Source of the DNA: Nitrososphaerales archaeon TH703
Lineage (GTDB): Archaea; Thermoproteota; Nitrososphaeria; Nitrososphaerales; Nitrososphaeraceae
DNA length: 14,033 nucleotides
Direction of reading: 5' to 3'
Assembly: GCA_014523525.1 (NCBI GenBank)
Contig: JAATVL010000031.1
Location: 1-14,033, forward strand
Both the position numbers and the translations under genes were made by a program. Shown here piece by piece: positions 13,403 through 14,033 of the stretch (position 1 is the stretch's first letter; every line of letters starts with the position of its first letter). The notes under the pieces are model-generated. The model did not search any database. It was not told the DNA's origin and worked only from the letters and a program-made list of their open reading frames with translations.

Positions 13403-13663
13403 TTGAAATCATTTTTAGTCTACATTATAACATTCTTGATGTTCTCGACATCTTCTCTATACTTTTTGGTTGCAATATTTGGTGAGAGTACTGAAAGTAG
13501 TGAAGCTCATGGATTGCAGCTAGCTGAAGGACAAGAGAATGAAACTACCGAGTCTACCCACAATGAGAAACAAGAGGAAACACGTGAAATTCACAATGAA
13601 TCTGGTGAATCATCTGAACAACACCTACAAGTATTAGGAATTTATGCTTCATCAGGACAATAG
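13403..13663 (+). CDS. Membrane-anchored Glu/His-rich small protein, possibly frameshifted
   Basis: 86 residues from a TTG at 13403. One hydrophobic helix (about 4-26) is followed by a Glu/Ser/Thr/His-rich extracellular-type tail with EH, QEN and HNE pairs, then QHLQVLGIYASSGQ. There is no ATG and no Shine-Dalgarno. The stop at 13661 lies just before a second-frame segment (13618-13800) that encodes a good membrane helix. The natural product may therefore be a two-helix protein of about 130 residues, broken by a frame change. The function is unknown; the acidic His-bearing loop might bind metal. It is 91 bp after the aquaporin gene and might be read with it. Confidence 0.45.
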   Translation: MKSFLVYIITFLMFSTSSLYFLVAIFGESTESSEAHGLQLAEGQENETTESTHNEKQEETREIHNESGESSEQHLQVLGIYASSGQ

Positions 13664-13800
13664 GGATTTCTAGTCTAGGAATAGAACCGGTAGGATTGTT
13701 GAATGCTATTGTGGCAGCGCTTCAGGTCATAATAATCGCTACTTCATTATATATTCTAATTACAAAGATATACCCCAGAGGGATGACTGTTGGTAAGTAG
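13618..13800 (+). pseudogene. Out-of-frame C-terminal helix of the preceding gene
   Basis: This frame is open from 13618 to a TAG at 13798-13800. It encodes SSLGIEPVGLLNAIVAALQ and then VIIIATSLYILITKIYPRG, a clean membrane helix with a basic end. It has no ATG at a sensible place (TTG at 13696 or 13699 only). It overlaps the end of the 13403 ORF by about 45 bases in the -1 frame. Either one indel split a two-helix protein, or a separate TTG-started peptide of about 34 residues exists. Confidence 0.4.
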
Positions 13801-13872
13801 AGGTAAAATTTGCTGAAATAAGATGTAAGACGGGTCTCGGATATCTTCAAACATTATATTTATTTATTTTGT

Positions 13873-14033
13873 ATGGCTATTAAGAATATGAAAACGGCTG
13901 ATACACCAAACCCTCAGTATTGTGACACTTTTAACTATCAATCATACAGGAGTAAGACTGGAATCGGCATACAAAATTATGCTATATGTTCATCAACTTT
14001 AATGTTAATATTTTACTGCACATTAGTAGTCTC
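13873..14033 (+). CDS. Possible ORF start running off the right edge
   Basis: From the ATG at 13873 the frame stays open to the window end (53 codons), reading MAIKNMKTADTPNPQYCDTF early and a hydrophobic stretch STLMLIFYCTLVV at the edge. A TATA-like CATTATATTTA (13852-13862) lies upstream and would better fit the in-frame ATG at 13888. Nothing is recognised; it may be chance. Confidence 0.25.
   Translation, partial: MAIKNMKTADTPNPQYCDTFNYQSYRSKTGIGIQNYAICSSTLMLIFYCTLVV

Overview
The window looks like an AT-rich archaeal chromosome, most likely an ammonia-oxidising Nitrososphaerota (Thaumarchaeota) of the soil lineages (Nitrososphaera/Nitrosocosmicus type). This is inference. It rests on several secreted cupredoxin-like proteins, two secreted NHL beta-propellers, small Cys/His proteins, very few Shine-Dalgarno sequences, and archaeal TATA boxes that repeatedly lie 26-28 bp upstream of a start codon, the geometry of leaderless archaeal mRNAs. 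No rRNA, complete tRNA, IS element, CRISPR array or integrase is visible.

Left part (1-2164): the N-terminus of a secreted protein runs off the left edge on the minus strand. It is followed by a 33-residue Cys-rich mini-protein (614-715) with a good TATA box and a 22-bp perfect palindrome just upstream, a possible gene remnant (735-803, minus), a region rich in inverted repeats that may encode a structured RNA (about 950-1140), and a membrane-anchored NodB-type polysaccharide deacetylase (minus).

Middle (2348-10474): almost everything is exported. It holds a blue-copper-type cupredoxin, two six-bladed NHL proteins in opposite orientation, an Asp/Lys/Gly repeat protein, a purple-acid-phosphatase-like metallophosphatase with altered metal ligands, a three-helix membrane protein preceded by a tiny hydrophobic ORF, a small 4-Cys secreted protein, a three-CxxC/C2H2 zinc finger protein, a cupredoxin-like protein lacking the copper cysteine, and an acidic Asp/His-rich secreted protein followed by a hairpin/T-tract terminator.

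Right part (10984-13311): a compact arsenic module. A divergently transcribed HxlR-type regulator faces arsM (As(III) S-adenosylmethionine methyltransferase), arsC (LMW-phosphatase-type arsenate reductase, 4-nt overlap with arsM) and an aquaporin-family channel (29-nt overlap with arsC). Arsenate would be reduced by ArsC, arsenite methylated by ArsM, and arsenite or methylated species might leave through the channel; no ArsB/Acr3 pump is in the window. The shared 102-bp promoter carries a central TATA box flanked by a perfect 8-bp inverted repeat, a plausible operator. After the module comes a short membrane-anchored Glu/His-rich ORF whose C-terminal helix seems to continue in another frame, and an ORF that runs off the right edge.
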